A stretch of 64,000 bases of DNA from Bdellovibrionaceae bacterium UBA1609 (GCA_002321895.1 DCMZ01000015.1:62001-126000); one strand, 5' to 3'. Counted from the first letter of the stretch, positions 53,313 through 62,901 are shown. The notes: generated by a model not told the origin, from the sequence alone. Translations and numbers: made by a program.

Positions 53313-54077
53313 ATGACTAAATGGATGGCTCCCCTATGGGTTATTTTTCTATTTCTTGTAATGACCGAATTGGCTCAAGCCCAAGAAGGCATTTATCAGG
53401 TTGTAGTTAAAAAACAGGAACAAAAACAACGCACACGTTGGACTCTTGCCGATTGGCTTGCACAAAAAGACCGGATTCGTATGATGGATTACTGGCTAGC
53501 CATGAACACTTCGGACAACCCCTTTGAATTTTCACTCTCCGTAGATACAGGTAACTTAAATGTCACCAGTGAGAGCAGCGGTTCTTCCACAGAGGAATCT
53601 GAACGGGCTAGCCAATATGGTGTATCCGCTTTTGCTAGCATTGTTGGGATTACCGGGAGGCTCGTTGAAAACAGTGATGGCTATGAAGGATCTGATCTCG
53701 CTTTTAATTTGAGACTCTTAGGCAGCTCTCAGCAAAATACAAATATAACCCTAGAATACGGTCAGTACCTTCGCAAAGCCGACATATTTAGCCTCAACGG
53801 TGAAGAGTTTAAATCTCCTTACTACGGAGCCAGCTTCACACTGTACTTTATCAAGTACTTTGGAATTAAAGGTCGCTATCTACAGATTCAAAAATCAGAA
53901 TCTGCCAATGACATTAGCTTTCAAGGCACGCGCACAGAAGTGGAAGCTTTTATAGATTACGGAATCATCCGTATCTTTGGTCAATGGTATGATGAACCCA
54001 TTGAGTTTAAGCAATCAGGGACTACTACTGAACAGGACCGACAAGGCGTACAGGCTGGCGTAAAAATATTCTTCTAA
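53313..54077 (+). CDS. Putative outer-membrane beta-barrel protein
   Basis: 254 aa with a signal peptide (KWMAPLWVIFLFLVMTELAQAQ). The first ~50 mature residues are charged and helical (VVVKKQEQKQRTRWTLADWLAQKDRIRMMDYW); then alternating hydrophobic strands typical of a barrel (FEFSLSVDTGNLNVT, LAFNLRLLGSSQQNTNITLEYGQYL, YYGASFTLYFIKYFGIKGRYL, VEAFIDYGIIRIFGQWYD) ending in the outer-membrane signature Phe (VKIFF). No family is recognised. About eight strands are possible. Confidence 0.82.
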   Translation: MTKWMAPLWVIFLFLVMTELAQAQEGIYQVVVKKQEQKQRTRWTLADWLAQKDRIRMMDYWLAMNTSDNPFEFSLSVDTGNLNVTSESSGSSTEESERASQYGVSAFASIVGITGRLVENSDGYEGSDLAFNLRLLGSSQQNTNITLEYGQYLRKADIFSLNGEEFKSPYYGASFTLYFIKYFGIKGRYLQIQKSESANDISFQGTRTEVEAFIDYGIIRIFGQWYDEPIEFKQSGTTTEQDRQGVQAGVKIFF

Positions 54078-54113
54078 CAATTTTTCAATAAAAAATGTAG
54101 GTCTCCAAATTAA

Positions 54114-54785
54114 TTGGAAAGAGCTGTACAGTTCAGACTAATTCCAAAATTAAGGCCGTCTTTTTTGACTTTAATTAGATTTGCAACCCTTTTGCCATTG
54201 TATTTAATTTTGATAGCTGTATCGACTTTGCATTCTCCAGCAAATGCAAACCCTACCCATTGTCAGGGTCTATTTGAATCTAATGACCCATCTGATTTGC
54301 AACCCAAAGTTCTCAAAACTACCACCTACCAAGGTATCAATATTACAAAGATTCCACAGGATGTGATTGATTTTTCAAGCTTGAATCCAAAAATTCAAAA
54401 AGCCTTGCAACACATTATAGAAAAGACCGTTGTAACTGCTATGAGAGAACAAGCCTTTTGGACGATCAAACTCAACTCAGAAGTTTATATCTTACATATT
54501 GAACTCCCACCTCTAGAACCCGGTGAGAACCGCCTTTCTGTGAACGGTGAAACCTCCTATAATCAGCTTTTAGATTTTCTTAAAAAGAGCCCTTTATACG
54601 ACATTCAGTCTGTCAGTTTTTTCCACACTCACCCACTAAATGGGTCGCCCATCTCTGAAGGTGATGTAAAGTTTATCCAGATGGTAAAAAAGTATCTTAA
54701 AAAAGATATTCAGCTTGAGGTATCTGCCTCAATCTACGCCATTGACTTTAGCCTTATGCCGGTAATTTACCGAGTCACTCCTTAG
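54114..54785 (+). CDS. Exported JAMM/MPN-motif protein
   Basis: 223 aa from TTG 54114 with a hydrophobic signal (~15-43, LLPLYLILIAVSTLHSPANA). The C-terminal part holds the exact JAMM metal motif H-x-H-x7-S-x2-D: FFHTHPLNGSPISEGD, with His171, His173, Ser181 and Asp184; a Glu before it (Glu123 or Glu130) could be the catalytic base. JAMM enzymes are zinc isopeptidases (Rpn11, RadC-like and prokaryotic Mov34). Bacterial ones are mostly cytoplasmic, so a signal peptide is unusual. The start codon is uncertain, since several TTG codons lie within the signal region. Confidence 0.75.
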   Translation: MERAVQFRLIPKLRPSFLTLIRFATLLPLYLILIAVSTLHSPANANPTHCQGLFESNDPSDLQPKVLKTTTYQGINITKIPQDVIDFSSLNPKIQKALQHIIEKTVVTAMREQAFWTIKLNSEVYILHIELPPLEPGENRLSVNGETSYNQLLDFLKKSPLYDIQSVSFFHTHPLNGSPISEGDVKFIQMVKKYLKKDIQLEVSASIYAIDFSLMPVIYRVTP

Positions 54786-54866
54786 CCGACTTACTAGGAC
54801 CAGTAATTTTTTTCACAAAATGAGTTTAACCCTCCAATTGGACTCAAGGTTCTGTATAAATTATGA

Positions 54867-57038
54867 ATGAAATTTTTATTGCTATCCCTACTGTTCCTGC
54901 CCGTATCTGCTTTTGCAGATTTTAATTACCCTCAATCTGAAGTAGAGCCCCAATTGGCCTACGAAAAGTTTGGAGTCCAAGTTTCTGATCCCTTTTTAAG
55001 TATGGAGCGATTGGACGATGCTGTTGAACGTTGGGTGGATCGCCAAAACGGATTCAGTAAATCATTGATCTATCAAACTGAAGAAGATCGAAATCGGGCC
55101 ACTAACATTCGAACCTGGGTGGATGCCTTCTATGAATATGCATATCCAAGAAATGTAGCTCCCCTGTCAAGCGGTGCTCATTTTGCGATATATGATGACG
55201 GCCGAACTCAGCACAACAGACTGATGTTTTTCGATACCGATGGACAATCCCAAGTGGTGTACGATCCCAGTATTGTTGATCCCACCAATAGAACCTATCT
55301 GTCTGGAATGAGTATTTCTCCAGAGGAAAAATATGTAGCGCTCTATTTGATCTATAGAGGTGGCGACAGTGGCTTTGTAGTCATCATTGATGCTGAAACT
55401 AAGACTGTCATTGATGAGATCCCCTATGTGATCAAAGGTCAATTCGCTTGGTCACATAATGAAGGCTACATTCGCTACTTTGCTAACAATCTATTTGGTG
55501 GGCCTAAACTGATGCTCCACAAAGTGGGAAACCGAATCTCTCAAGATATTGTTGATCCATCGGCAAGCAGTGACTCTAGTGTTCTCTTTTTCGATCCTGC
55601 AAAAGACCTAACATTATCTCAATATCGAGATGGTCGGCTCATCATTAAATTAGAAAATCGAGAAGTGACTTCATCACTCTCTCAAAATGCAAACGTTAAT
55701 TTTGTAGGGACTTTCAATGATCGCCTCTACTATATGCGACAGTTTAGGGATGAAAACACTTGGAATTACGAACTTCTTTCTGAAAATCCAACAGGAGACG
55801 ATCGCAATCTGATTAGACATTTTTCGAAACCTGAAATTTTAGTAGGTATTGGCTTTGAAAACGGAAAATTCTTTACTCAAAACAGGCAGAGAAAAATTTC
55901 CGTATATGATCTTCAAGGCGAGGAAATCAGTCAGCTTGAAACCAATTTTGTCGCCCGACTTGCAAGAACTAACAGCGCTAGCCCAAAACAAAGAGTATTT
56001 GTCTACGCCACTGAATTCCGATTCCCATCGTTTGTGTACAGTTTCATTCACGATAGCAATAGTTTTGAAGTTCAACTTCCTGTGCAAGTACCTGAAGTCC
56101 TTGATCCCAATGAGTATACAGGCGAAGTACGAAGTATCACTCGAGAAGATGGATCTCGTTTAGACTACACTATGATTTATAAACGAGAGATCGATGCCGA
56201 AGGAAATCCTATTCTTCCTAAAGACAAGCCAACTATATTGCATGGTTACGGCGGTTTTTCTGTAAACATACAACCTTCATCTTACGACCCAAGAGTTACG
56301 TTTTTCCTAAAAAACGGCGGTGTATTTGTCTATGCCCATATTCGTGGAAACTCACAAACTCATGATCAGGGGCGACTACTTAACAAGCAAAACGTATTTG
56401 ATGATTTTATAGCGGTAGGACGTAAATTGGTGAGTGATGGTGTAACTAGCACCGAAAAACTGGCCAGCTATGGTGGCTCCAATGGTGGACTGTTAACTGG
56501 TGCCACCCTACTTCAAGCCCCTGACCTATTTAAAGCAGCAGTGGTCAGTGTTGGAGTTTTGGACATGATTCGTTTTCCAGTTATGGGAAGAGATGCCGGT
56601 CAACACTGGGTGGCTGAATACGGAAATCCAGACGAAGAGGAACACTTTCAAAATTTAATGGGCTACTCTCCTTACCATAATGTAAAACCAAATGTGGATT
56701 ACCCTATAACTATTGTTACTTCAGGAAGTAATGATGAGCGTGTAAACCCCGCCCACTCCTATAAATTTGTGGCTCGAATGCAGACAGAGAGCACCTCGAA
56801 AAACCCAATCTTATTAATCAACGGAGCGAACAATGGCCATAGCTTCCATACAAAAGCGATAGGTGATTTTAAAGATGACTTTGTTTTACTTATGACTGCA
56901 ATCACCAAGGCATTGGGAATGGAAGTAGATGCCTTCGTTCCACCAGCTCCCGTAGAGCAAAGACCACCTGTAGAGCAAGAACCTACAGAAGAAGAAGCTA
57001 CAGAAAATGAGTCCAGTGCTTCTACTGAAAATGTATAG
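54867..57038 (+). CDS. Exported prolyl oligopeptidase (S9A)
   Basis: 723 aa. Signal peptide (MKFLLLSLLFLPVSAFA), beta-propeller domain (~60-420), then a catalytic alpha/beta domain: nucleophile Ser538 in YGGSNGG, Asp623 in GSNDERV, His658 in NNGHS. S9A enzymes cut short proline-containing peptides; the propeller excludes folded proteins. Export to the periplasm or outside suggests peptide degradation for nutrition. The last ~40 residues form an acidic Pro/Glu-rich tail not seen in the core family. It overlaps tsaC tail-to-tail by 17 bp. Confidence 0.93.
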   Translation: MKFLLLSLLFLPVSAFADFNYPQSEVEPQLAYEKFGVQVSDPFLSMERLDDAVERWVDRQNGFSKSLIYQTEEDRNRATNIRTWVDAFYEYAYPRNVAPLSSGAHFAIYDDGRTQHNRLMFFDTDGQSQVVYDPSIVDPTNRTYLSGMSISPEEKYVALYLIYRGGDSGFVVIIDAETKTVIDEIPYVIKGQFAWSHNEGYIRYFANNLFGGPKLMLHKVGNRISQDIVDPSASSDSSVLFFDPAKDLTLSQYRDGRLIIKLENREVTSSLSQNANVNFVGTFNDRLYYMRQFRDENTWNYELLSENPTGDDRNLIRHFSKPEILVGIGFENGKFFTQNRQRKISVYDLQGEEISQLETNFVARLARTNSASPKQRVFVYATEFRFPSFVYSFIHDSNSFEVQLPVQVPEVLDPNEYTGEVRSITREDGSRLDYTMIYKREIDAEGNPILPKDKPTILHGYGGFSVNIQPSSYDPRVTFFLKNGGVFVYAHIRGNSQTHDQGRLLNKQNVFDDFIAVGRKLVSDGVTSTEKLASYGGSNGGLLTGATLLQAPDLFKAAVVSVGVLDMIRFPVMGRDAGQHWVAEYGNPDEEEHFQNLMGYSPYHNVKPNVDYPITIVTSGSNDERVNPAHSYKFVARMQTESTSKNPILLINGANNGHSFHTKAIGDFKDDFVLLMTAITKALGMEVDAFVPPAPVEQRPPVEQEPTEEEATENESSASTENV

Positions 57039-57636
57039 AAAGATCTTTAGCCATCTCTAGCAACTGAGTTTTAGGGATGGCACCTTCACGCAAAACCCAA
57101 CCCTTTTCACCCTCTAGTTTAATGACTGTGGAAGGCTGTCCCAGTCCCGTATTTTCAATCCAAGGAGCTATCTCTACGCCCAAATCGAGTTGCTTGGCTT
57201 CCTCAAAGTTTAATGCTGGAGGTTCACCCGATCGATTAGCGCTGGTTGTAACAATGGGTGTCCTCACATAATGAAACAGCTTTTGGATAAACGGATGATC
57301 CGAACAACGTAAACCCACAAACCCAGTTCCACCATGGACCTGTACAGGAACGTTTTCTTTCGCCGGCAAAACTAAAGTTAATGGTCCCGGCCAACACCAC
57401 TCTATGAGGCTTTTCGCCCGGGAGGAAATTTCAGCTACATTTTGAGCCATGTAATAGTCTCTTACCAAAAGGCTAACGGCCTTGGTTTGCTCACGCCCTT
57501 TTATTTCAAAAACTTTATCCACTGCAACAGGATTAAAACCATCGCAACCCAATCCCCAAATGGTCTCAGTGGGATATAAAAACAACCCCCCTTGGGAAAG
57601 TTGTTCGGCTAAGTCTTCGTATCTTCGCTGTTCCAT
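57022..57636 (-). CDS. tsaC: Threonylcarbamoyl-AMP synthase (YrdC/Sua5 domain)
   Basis: 204 aa from ATG 57636, just after the purD stop with AGG 5 bp before; the longer frame to 57660 overlaps purD. YrdC fold blocks: GGLFLYPTETIWGLGCDGFNP, KGREQTKAVSLLV, WCWPGPLTLVLP, GLRCSDHP, TTSANRSGEPP. It makes the threonylcarbamoyl adenylate used for the t6A modification of tRNA. Size fits TsaC (about 190 aa) rather than Sua5. Confidence 0.92.
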   Translation of the reverse strand: MEQRRYEDLAEQLSQGGLFLYPTETIWGLGCDGFNPVAVDKVFEIKGREQTKAVSLLVRDYYMAQNVAEISSRAKSLIEWCWPGPLTLVLPAKENVPVQVHGGTGFVGLRCSDHPFIQKLFHYVRTPIVTTSANRSGEPPALNFEEAKQLDLGVEIAPWIENTGLGQPSTVIKLEGEKGWVLREGAIPKTQLLEMAKDLSIHFQ

Positions 57637-57640
57637 GAAC

Positions 57641-58894
57641 CTACAGTACCTTTTTGCCAATATCCGTTCGAATCTGACTTCCTACCCAGCGAACTTGCTC
57701 TACAATCCCATAGCACCGATCGCGAGCCTCGCCCAAACTCTCGCCAAGGGCTACTACATTCAAAACTCGACCACCATCAACGACAAGTTGATTTTCTTCC
57801 CCACCCACTCCAGCGTGAAAAATAAAGCCTTTCTCAGTGTCTTTCGGTAGCGGCGGCAAAGCGGCACCTTTAATAGCTTTAACGGGATATCCTTCAGCAG
57901 CTACGACAACACAGGTGGCAAAGTCGGAAGACGGCTGAATAGGAACCAAGTTCCCCTGCGACAACTCCAAAAACACCTCTCCCCAATCATTTTTTGTAAG
58001 AGGTAGAATGATTTGCGTTTCGGGATCACCAAAACGCACATTGTATTCAATGACCTTTGGCCCCTCTTCTGTGATCATTAAACCAATATAAAGAATTCCA
58101 TTGTAAAGCATATCCTCACTGCGGATTCCCTTTAAGGTAGGTTCTACCACTTCGGACTCAATTTGCTCAATCAGCTCAGGCTTCAGGTGCAATGGACCGA
58201 CAACACCCATTCCTCCGGTGTTAGGTCCTTCATCATTATCCAATAATCTTTTATGGTCTTGGGATAGTGGCAGGGCCTCGAACTGTTTTCCATTACATAG
58301 GCCAATATAACTTAACTCCCAACCAGGTTGGAACTGCTCAAGAATGGCCACTCGACCCGCATCACCAAAAATATTATGATTAAAAAGTTCATCCGCGGAC
58401 GCAAAAAGTTCCTCTTCTGTTTTACAGATATAAACACCTTTACCCGCAGCCAAGCCATCCGCTTTTAATACATAGGGAGCTGTAAATTCCTTTACTGAGG
58501 ATTTAACATCCTCAACAGAACTCACTTCCACAAATGGCGCGGTGGGAACTCCATACTTTTCCATAAACTTCTTAGAAAATACTTTTGAGCCTTCTAATTG
58601 TGCCCCCACCTTTCCTGGCCCCACAGTAGATACACCATAAGATCTTAGAGTGTCGGCAACGCCTGCGACCAATGGCACCTCTGGTCCCACCACTACGAGC
58701 TCCACATGCTCACTCTTGCAGAATTGAGCCAACACCTCTCCGTCTGTAGAAGGAAGGTCGATACAGGAAATTTTGTCCGAAGCAAATGACGGACGACCTG
58801 GGGTTACTATGACTGCGCTTACACGGACGCTTTTTTCTAGAGTCTTTACGATGGCGTGTTCGCGACCGCCAGAACCAATGACTAGGACTTTCAT
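57641..58894 (-). CDS. purD: Phosphoribosylamine-glycine ligase
   Basis: 417 aa, second step of purine biosynthesis (GAR synthesis). N-terminal KVLVIGSGGREHAI, ATP-grasp domain with APYVLKADGLAAGKGVYI and NTGGMGVVGP, metal site VIEYNVRFGDPETQIILP. tsaC follows on the same strand within 5 bp, so the two genes probably share a transcript. Confidence 0.97.
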   Translation of the reverse strand: MKVLVIGSGGREHAIVKTLEKSVRVSAVIVTPGRPSFASDKISCIDLPSTDGEVLAQFCKSEHVELVVVGPEVPLVAGVADTLRSYGVSTVGPGKVGAQLEGSKVFSKKFMEKYGVPTAPFVEVSSVEDVKSSVKEFTAPYVLKADGLAAGKGVYICKTEEELFASADELFNHNIFGDAGRVAILEQFQPGWELSYIGLCNGKQFEALPLSQDHKRLLDNDEGPNTGGMGVVGPLHLKPELIEQIESEVVEPTLKGIRSEDMLYNGILYIGLMITEEGPKVIEYNVRFGDPETQIILPLTKNDWGEVFLELSQGNLVPIQPSSDFATCVVVAAEGYPVKAIKGAALPPLPKDTEKGFIFHAGVGGEENQLVVDGGRVLNVVALGESLGEARDRCYGIVEQVRWVGSQIRTDIGKKVL

Positions 58895-59056
58895 AATGTC
58901 TCCTTGAGTAGAAACAGTGTTACCAAGATCCTTTCATAGGCGCTAGCTCTAAACTCATTAGAGTCAGCTCCCATACGGATAACGCAACGGTATATCAGAT
59001 GTATTCCGCTTATGCTCATTTTATTCTGATAACCATCTCAACCGAAATGGAAAGTC

Positions 59057-59848
59057 ATGCGCGAAAACAAGATTAAACTACGAGACAAGACTGTAATGCT
59101 GGTAGGCCCATTTACACAGGTGATCCAAAGTCTTACAACAGGACTCACCGAAATGGGTGCCGATGTGGCCATTGTCACCTCCGCCGGAAGTCATAATCAT
59201 GCCTCTAAGTTCGCAGAGAATGTATCTAATGCTCGAGAAATTAGTTCCGATTTCGGAAGAGCCGCAGCCCTTGCATTTGAACTAGATAAAGAAGAAGGTG
59301 TAAAAGACTGCATTTCTCAAGTGGCAGAAATCTTTGGAGGCATTGATGTAGTGATCGATGGCCAACTGGTCGACTGCACTCGCATGATGGACGAGGAAGG
59401 AGAGCCCCTCGCCGCCGATGCGGATCGAGATCTTCTTACCCCTTCCGTTACTCTAATAAAGGGAGCTTTACCATTTTTGACCGGGAGAAATCGCGGCCGT
59501 GTCATCTCCCTTATTCAAGGAGATCCTATTGCCACCGAATCCACAGATACATTACAAACCAGGGCCATTGCGGAACACTCAAAATTAATGTCCTCCGTAG
59601 GTCGTGAGGTGGCTCAATCCGGTGTCACCATCAATGGTATTCAGTTAGGGGTGACCGAAGAGTATTTGCTTGTGAGATACCCCGAAAAATCCACCATTAA
59701 AGAAGCTTTAGTGGAGCTCAATTCTCAACATCCAAAAATAGATATCATTGAAGCTCAAGAAATCTCTAACGTGGTCATGTTTTTAGCCAGCCCAATGAGC
59801 GCGGGCTTGAATGGGCAGTCACTTGTGATTAACAAAGGTGTAAATTAA
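59057..59848 (+). CDS. Degenerate short-chain dehydrogenase-like protein
   Basis: 263 aa with the SDR layout and length, but all key motifs are altered: the NAD(P) Gly-rich motif TGxxxGxG reads VGPFTQVI, the NNAG turn reads IDGQ, and the catalytic Y-x-x-x-K reads A-E-H-S-K (Lys kept, Tyr replaced by Ala). The closing LNGQSLVINKG resembles the family end. It is therefore probably catalytically inactive or acts by another mechanism. The next gene, a glutaryl-CoA-dehydrogenase-like enzyme, begins 2 bp after it, so they are co-translated. Confidence 0.8.
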   Translation: MRENKIKLRDKTVMLVGPFTQVIQSLTTGLTEMGADVAIVTSAGSHNHASKFAENVSNAREISSDFGRAAALAFELDKEEGVKDCISQVAEIFGGIDVVIDGQLVDCTRMMDEEGEPLAADADRDLLTPSVTLIKGALPFLTGRNRGRVISLIQGDPIATESTDTLQTRAIAEHSKLMSSVGREVAQSGVTINGIQLGVTEEYLLVRYPEKSTIKEALVELNSQHPKIDIIEAQEISNVVMFLASPMSAGLNGQSLVINKGVN

Positions 59849-59850
59849 AC

Positions 59851-61020
59851 GTGTCCCAGTTTAACGACATCGACTTTTACTCCACTTCTGAAAAATACTC
59901 GAAGGAACAACTGGAAATTCGAGATTCCATCCGAGACTTTGTTCAATCCGATGTCATACCCATCATCGAACAATGTCATATTGATGGGCGATTTCCCAAA
60001 GAACTAATTAGCAAGATGGCTGATTTGGGATTGTTTGGTCCCACCATAAAAGGGTATGGATGTCCCGGATATGATTACCTGACTTATGGAATCATGATGC
60101 AAGAGCTGGAGCGAGGCGACAGCGGCATTCGCTCCTTTGCCAGTGTTCATGGTTCGCTAGCTATGTATCCCATTTCTGAATACGGCTCAGAAGAACTTAA
60201 AAACCATTACCTGCCAAAGATGAATCGTGGAGAGCTTATTGGCTGTTTCGGGCTCACTGAACCAAATTTTGGCTCCAACCCTTCAGGAATGGTGACCCGG
60301 GCACAAAAGCAAGGAGACCACTTTATTCTCAATGGACATAAAAGATGGGCCACCAATGGTTGCATTGCTGACGTTGCCATAATCTGGGCCAAAGGTGATG
60401 ACGACAAAGTTCACGGTTTCGTAGTCGACACTCAAAGTGAAGGTTTCACCACTCGACCCATAGAAAAAAAGTTCAGCCTACGCGCCAGCGTCTCCTCTGA
60501 AATTTTATTAGAAAATGTTAAAGTTCCGGCATCTCATAAACTGGATGTGGTGGGACTGAAAGGACCCTTTAGCTGTCTCAACCTTGCTCGTTTTGGAATT
60601 GCATTTGGCGCTTTAGGTGCGGCCATGGCTTGTTATGATGAAGCGTTATCGTATGCAAAGAATCGCATCCAGTTCAGCAAGCCCATAGCTGGCTACCAAC
60701 TGGTTCAAAGTAAACTCGTAAAAATGTTTAGTGAAATCACTAAAGGCCAACTATTGGCTCAACGACTGGCGGAGTTGGCTGACTCTCACCAATGGCAACC
60801 ACAACATATTTCGTTGGCTAAAATGAATAACGTGCGCATTGCCTTAGATACGGCACGAGAAACCAGAGATATCTTAGGGGCCAATGGAGTCACTCATGAT
60901 TTCCAATGCGGGCGTCATATGATGAACCTAGAGAGTGTTGTCACTTATGAAGGCACCGAGGATATTCACCGCCTCATTCTTGGGCAGCATATCACCGGTT
61001 TACCCGCTTTTGACCGTTAA
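59851..61020 (+). CDS. Acyl-CoA dehydrogenase, glutaryl-CoA dehydrogenase-like
   Basis: 389 aa FAD enzyme. Features: GCFGLTEPNFGSNPSGMVTRA (FAD/substrate loop), KRWATNG, the C-terminal YEGTEDIHRLILGQHITG with the catalytic Glu367 in the same position as in glutaryl-CoA dehydrogenase, and a pattern close to that enzyme throughout. GCDH oxidises and decarboxylates glutaryl-CoA in lysine and tryptophan breakdown. GTG start 2 bp after the degenerate SDR gene. It overlaps the next gene by one base. Confidence 0.9.
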   Translation: MSQFNDIDFYSTSEKYSKEQLEIRDSIRDFVQSDVIPIIEQCHIDGRFPKELISKMADLGLFGPTIKGYGCPGYDYLTYGIMMQELERGDSGIRSFASVHGSLAMYPISEYGSEELKNHYLPKMNRGELIGCFGLTEPNFGSNPSGMVTRAQKQGDHFILNGHKRWATNGCIADVAIIWAKGDDDKVHGFVVDTQSEGFTTRPIEKKFSLRASVSSEILLENVKVPASHKLDVVGLKGPFSCLNLARFGIAFGALGAAMACYDEALSYAKNRIQFSKPIAGYQLVQSKLVKMFSEITKGQLLAQRLAELADSHQWQPQHISLAKMNNVRIALDTARETRDILGANGVTHDFQCGRHMMNLESVVTYEGTEDIHRLILGQHITGLPAFDR

Positions 61021-61058
61021 TGGTGGACAATCCCATCTTCCCCCATTACAAACTTGCC

Positions 61059-61604
61059 ATGACTTTTTGGGGATATAGACACTTTGCATTATGCATGAGC
61101 TTCTTTGGGCTTATGTGGTCCACCATAAGTGAGGCAGAACCCTCCTCCCGCTATCGGCAGGCGGAAGACCCCATATTTAGCCAGTCCGCGCGCTACGATT
61201 GTGAAGTGACCAATCACTTTGGACTTCCTACGGGCGAAGAATTTATTTTTTATCATGATCGTTATTATGTTCAGGCCAATTGGATCAAAGATGGCGAACC
61301 CTTTCATTTTTATTTAGGTACCGTACTTACACCTTCAGCGGATCGCTATGTTAAACAAGCTGAAGATTTTATTGGTAAAAAGGCTTTTGGCTTTCGATTC
61401 ACCTCAACCAACAATGGTGGCTTTACAGCTGTAGCTCGTGCCATTTTATTTTCCGAGGACCCAGCTGATGATATGAAAGGCGAGTTCCTTGCAACCACGG
61501 TAAATATTCTATCTCGACAAAACCCACTTCCCGTTGAAGAAGTGGTTTACTCGAAAGACATCAGTTGCAAAAAAACGGTCGCGGAAACGCCCGCGAATCT
61601 TTAA
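61059..61604 (+). CDS. Hypothetical exported protein
   Basis: 181 aa from ATG 61059; the frame starts at 61020, overlapping the dehydrogenase stop by one base, but only from MTFWGYRHFALCMSFFGLMW is there a plausible signal peptide. Mature part ~150 aa, beta-rich (YDCEVTNHFGLPTGEEFIFYHDRYYVQ, FHFYLGTVLTP, GFRFTSTNNGGFTAVARAILF) with two Cys (YDCE and DISCKK) that could be disulphide-bonded. No family is recognised. Either start is possible. Convergent with the HD phosphohydrolase gene. Confidence 0.65.
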   Translation: MTFWGYRHFALCMSFFGLMWSTISEAEPSSRYRQAEDPIFSQSARYDCEVTNHFGLPTGEEFIFYHDRYYVQANWIKDGEPFHFYLGTVLTPSADRYVKQAEDFIGKKAFGFRFTSTNNGGFTAVARAILFSEDPADDMKGEFLATTVNILSRQNPLPVEEVVYSKDISCKKTVAETPANL

Positions 61605-61608
61605 TCCT

Positions 61609-62901
61609 TTAATAGGACTTTGAGCGAATAATATTTTTAGCGGCTTCCTTTTTCTCTGGAGCCACATACAATCTCTCAATTCTTCGAATCTCTTCATACT
61701 TTTCAAAAATTTCAGTGCTGTTTTCTATGGGATAGGGTTCAGACTGCCAATCCAATCGATCCACCACAAAAATTTTGTACGCCTTATCTTCCACAGATCC
61801 AGAGAAATACTTACTCAATCGAGCCTTCGAGTTGGCGTGAATCACTTCGAAGCCCTGCTCTTCTAAATCCTGTCGCATTCGTGCACAGCGATCATTTTCT
61901 TTTATGGAATGAAGCTCGTAAACCATTTTAAATGGCTCTCTCCGCGCTATCCTTTGGGCCCAGGGATTATCGACGGTATCGAGGTGCTCATATAAGGCAT
62001 AGTCGGTGCACTTCATGTACCCCTCGATATCTGCTGGCAACCTGAACGAGCAATCCTCTGAAGTGAGATATCGCAACAGCATTTCTTCATAGATGATACT
62101 CTTATGATGGAAGTAAACCATTAAATGCATATGGTGACGAGAGAGAAGAAAATCATCAAATGTGTAAAGAGCTCGGCGATTCAGAGCCAAATAGACTTCG
62201 TTTTCCACCTGATGATAAGTCATATGCGAAAGCAACCATTCCAACTCCACCTGACCGTAATTAGTTCCGCAAAAATAAGAATCCCGACGAAGATAATCCA
62301 TTCGGTCTACATCCATCTCTGAACTCACAATTTGAGATAAGATAGGACGAAAATTCAGACCACTATCAGTAAAAAAATCATCTTGAACCTGAAGAGATTT
62401 ATCCACAAGACAAGCAATATGTGTGGCCGAAATGTCGCAGGGATTGTCTTCAATAATTGGTGTGAGGGCGGAATCAGTTAAAAACTTAATCGTATAGTCT
62501 TCGTGATTGGCAATTCGTGGCTCGGGCGGAGACTTTTTCAATCCATAAATTTTAATGTCTAAATCTTGTAACTGAGGCATTACTTCCTCAGTGGTATGAC
62601 TGAGCGGACCATGTCCAATGTCATGTAATAGGGCCCCCATACGCACCGCTTGTCGCAATCGCTCCCTCACTTTTTGTGAAGAAAATTGAAAGCTTTTAAA
62701 AATAGAATCAAAGGCTAACCCGGCTAAATGGCAAACTCCAATAGAGTGGATGTACCGATTGTGCACGGCTCCCGGAAAAGAAAATTCAGAAAACCCTAAC
62801 TGTTTAATGGATCGCAACCGTTGAAACACCACTGAATCTATGATGTTTATTTCAGCATCCGATAAATTAATTGAACCGTGAATGGGATCGCGAATTTCCA
62901 T
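61609..62901 (-). CDS. HD-domain phosphohydrolase (SAMHD1/dGTPase-like)
   Basis: 430 aa from ATG 62901, which has AGGAGG at 62910-62915 with ideal spacing; the frame reaches GTG 62919, which lies before that site. The HD metal motif is complete: HNRYIHSIGVCHL, LLHDIGHGPLSH, and DVDRMDYLRRDSYFCG. The opening IRDPIHGSINL is typical of the SAMHD1/YpgQ-type deoxynucleotide hydrolases, which cut dNTPs to nucleoside and triphosphate. The C-terminal ~120 residues are unassigned. It faces away from thyA over a 296-bp gap. Confidence 0.9.
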   Translation of the reverse strand: MEIRDPIHGSINLSDAEINIIDSVVFQRLRSIKQLGFSEFSFPGAVHNRYIHSIGVCHLAGLAFDSIFKSFQFSSQKVRERLRQAVRMGALLHDIGHGPLSHTTEEVMPQLQDLDIKIYGLKKSPPEPRIANHEDYTIKFLTDSALTPIIEDNPCDISATHIACLVDKSLQVQDDFFTDSGLNFRPILSQIVSSEMDVDRMDYLRRDSYFCGTNYGQVELEWLLSHMTYHQVENEVYLALNRRALYTFDDFLLSRHHMHLMVYFHHKSIIYEEMLLRYLTSEDCSFRLPADIEGYMKCTDYALYEHLDTVDNPWAQRIARREPFKMVYELHSIKENDRCARMRQDLEEQGFEVIHANSKARLSKYFSGSVEDKAYKIFVVDRLDWQSEPYPIENSTEIFEKYEEIRRIERLYVAPEKKEAAKNIIRSKSY

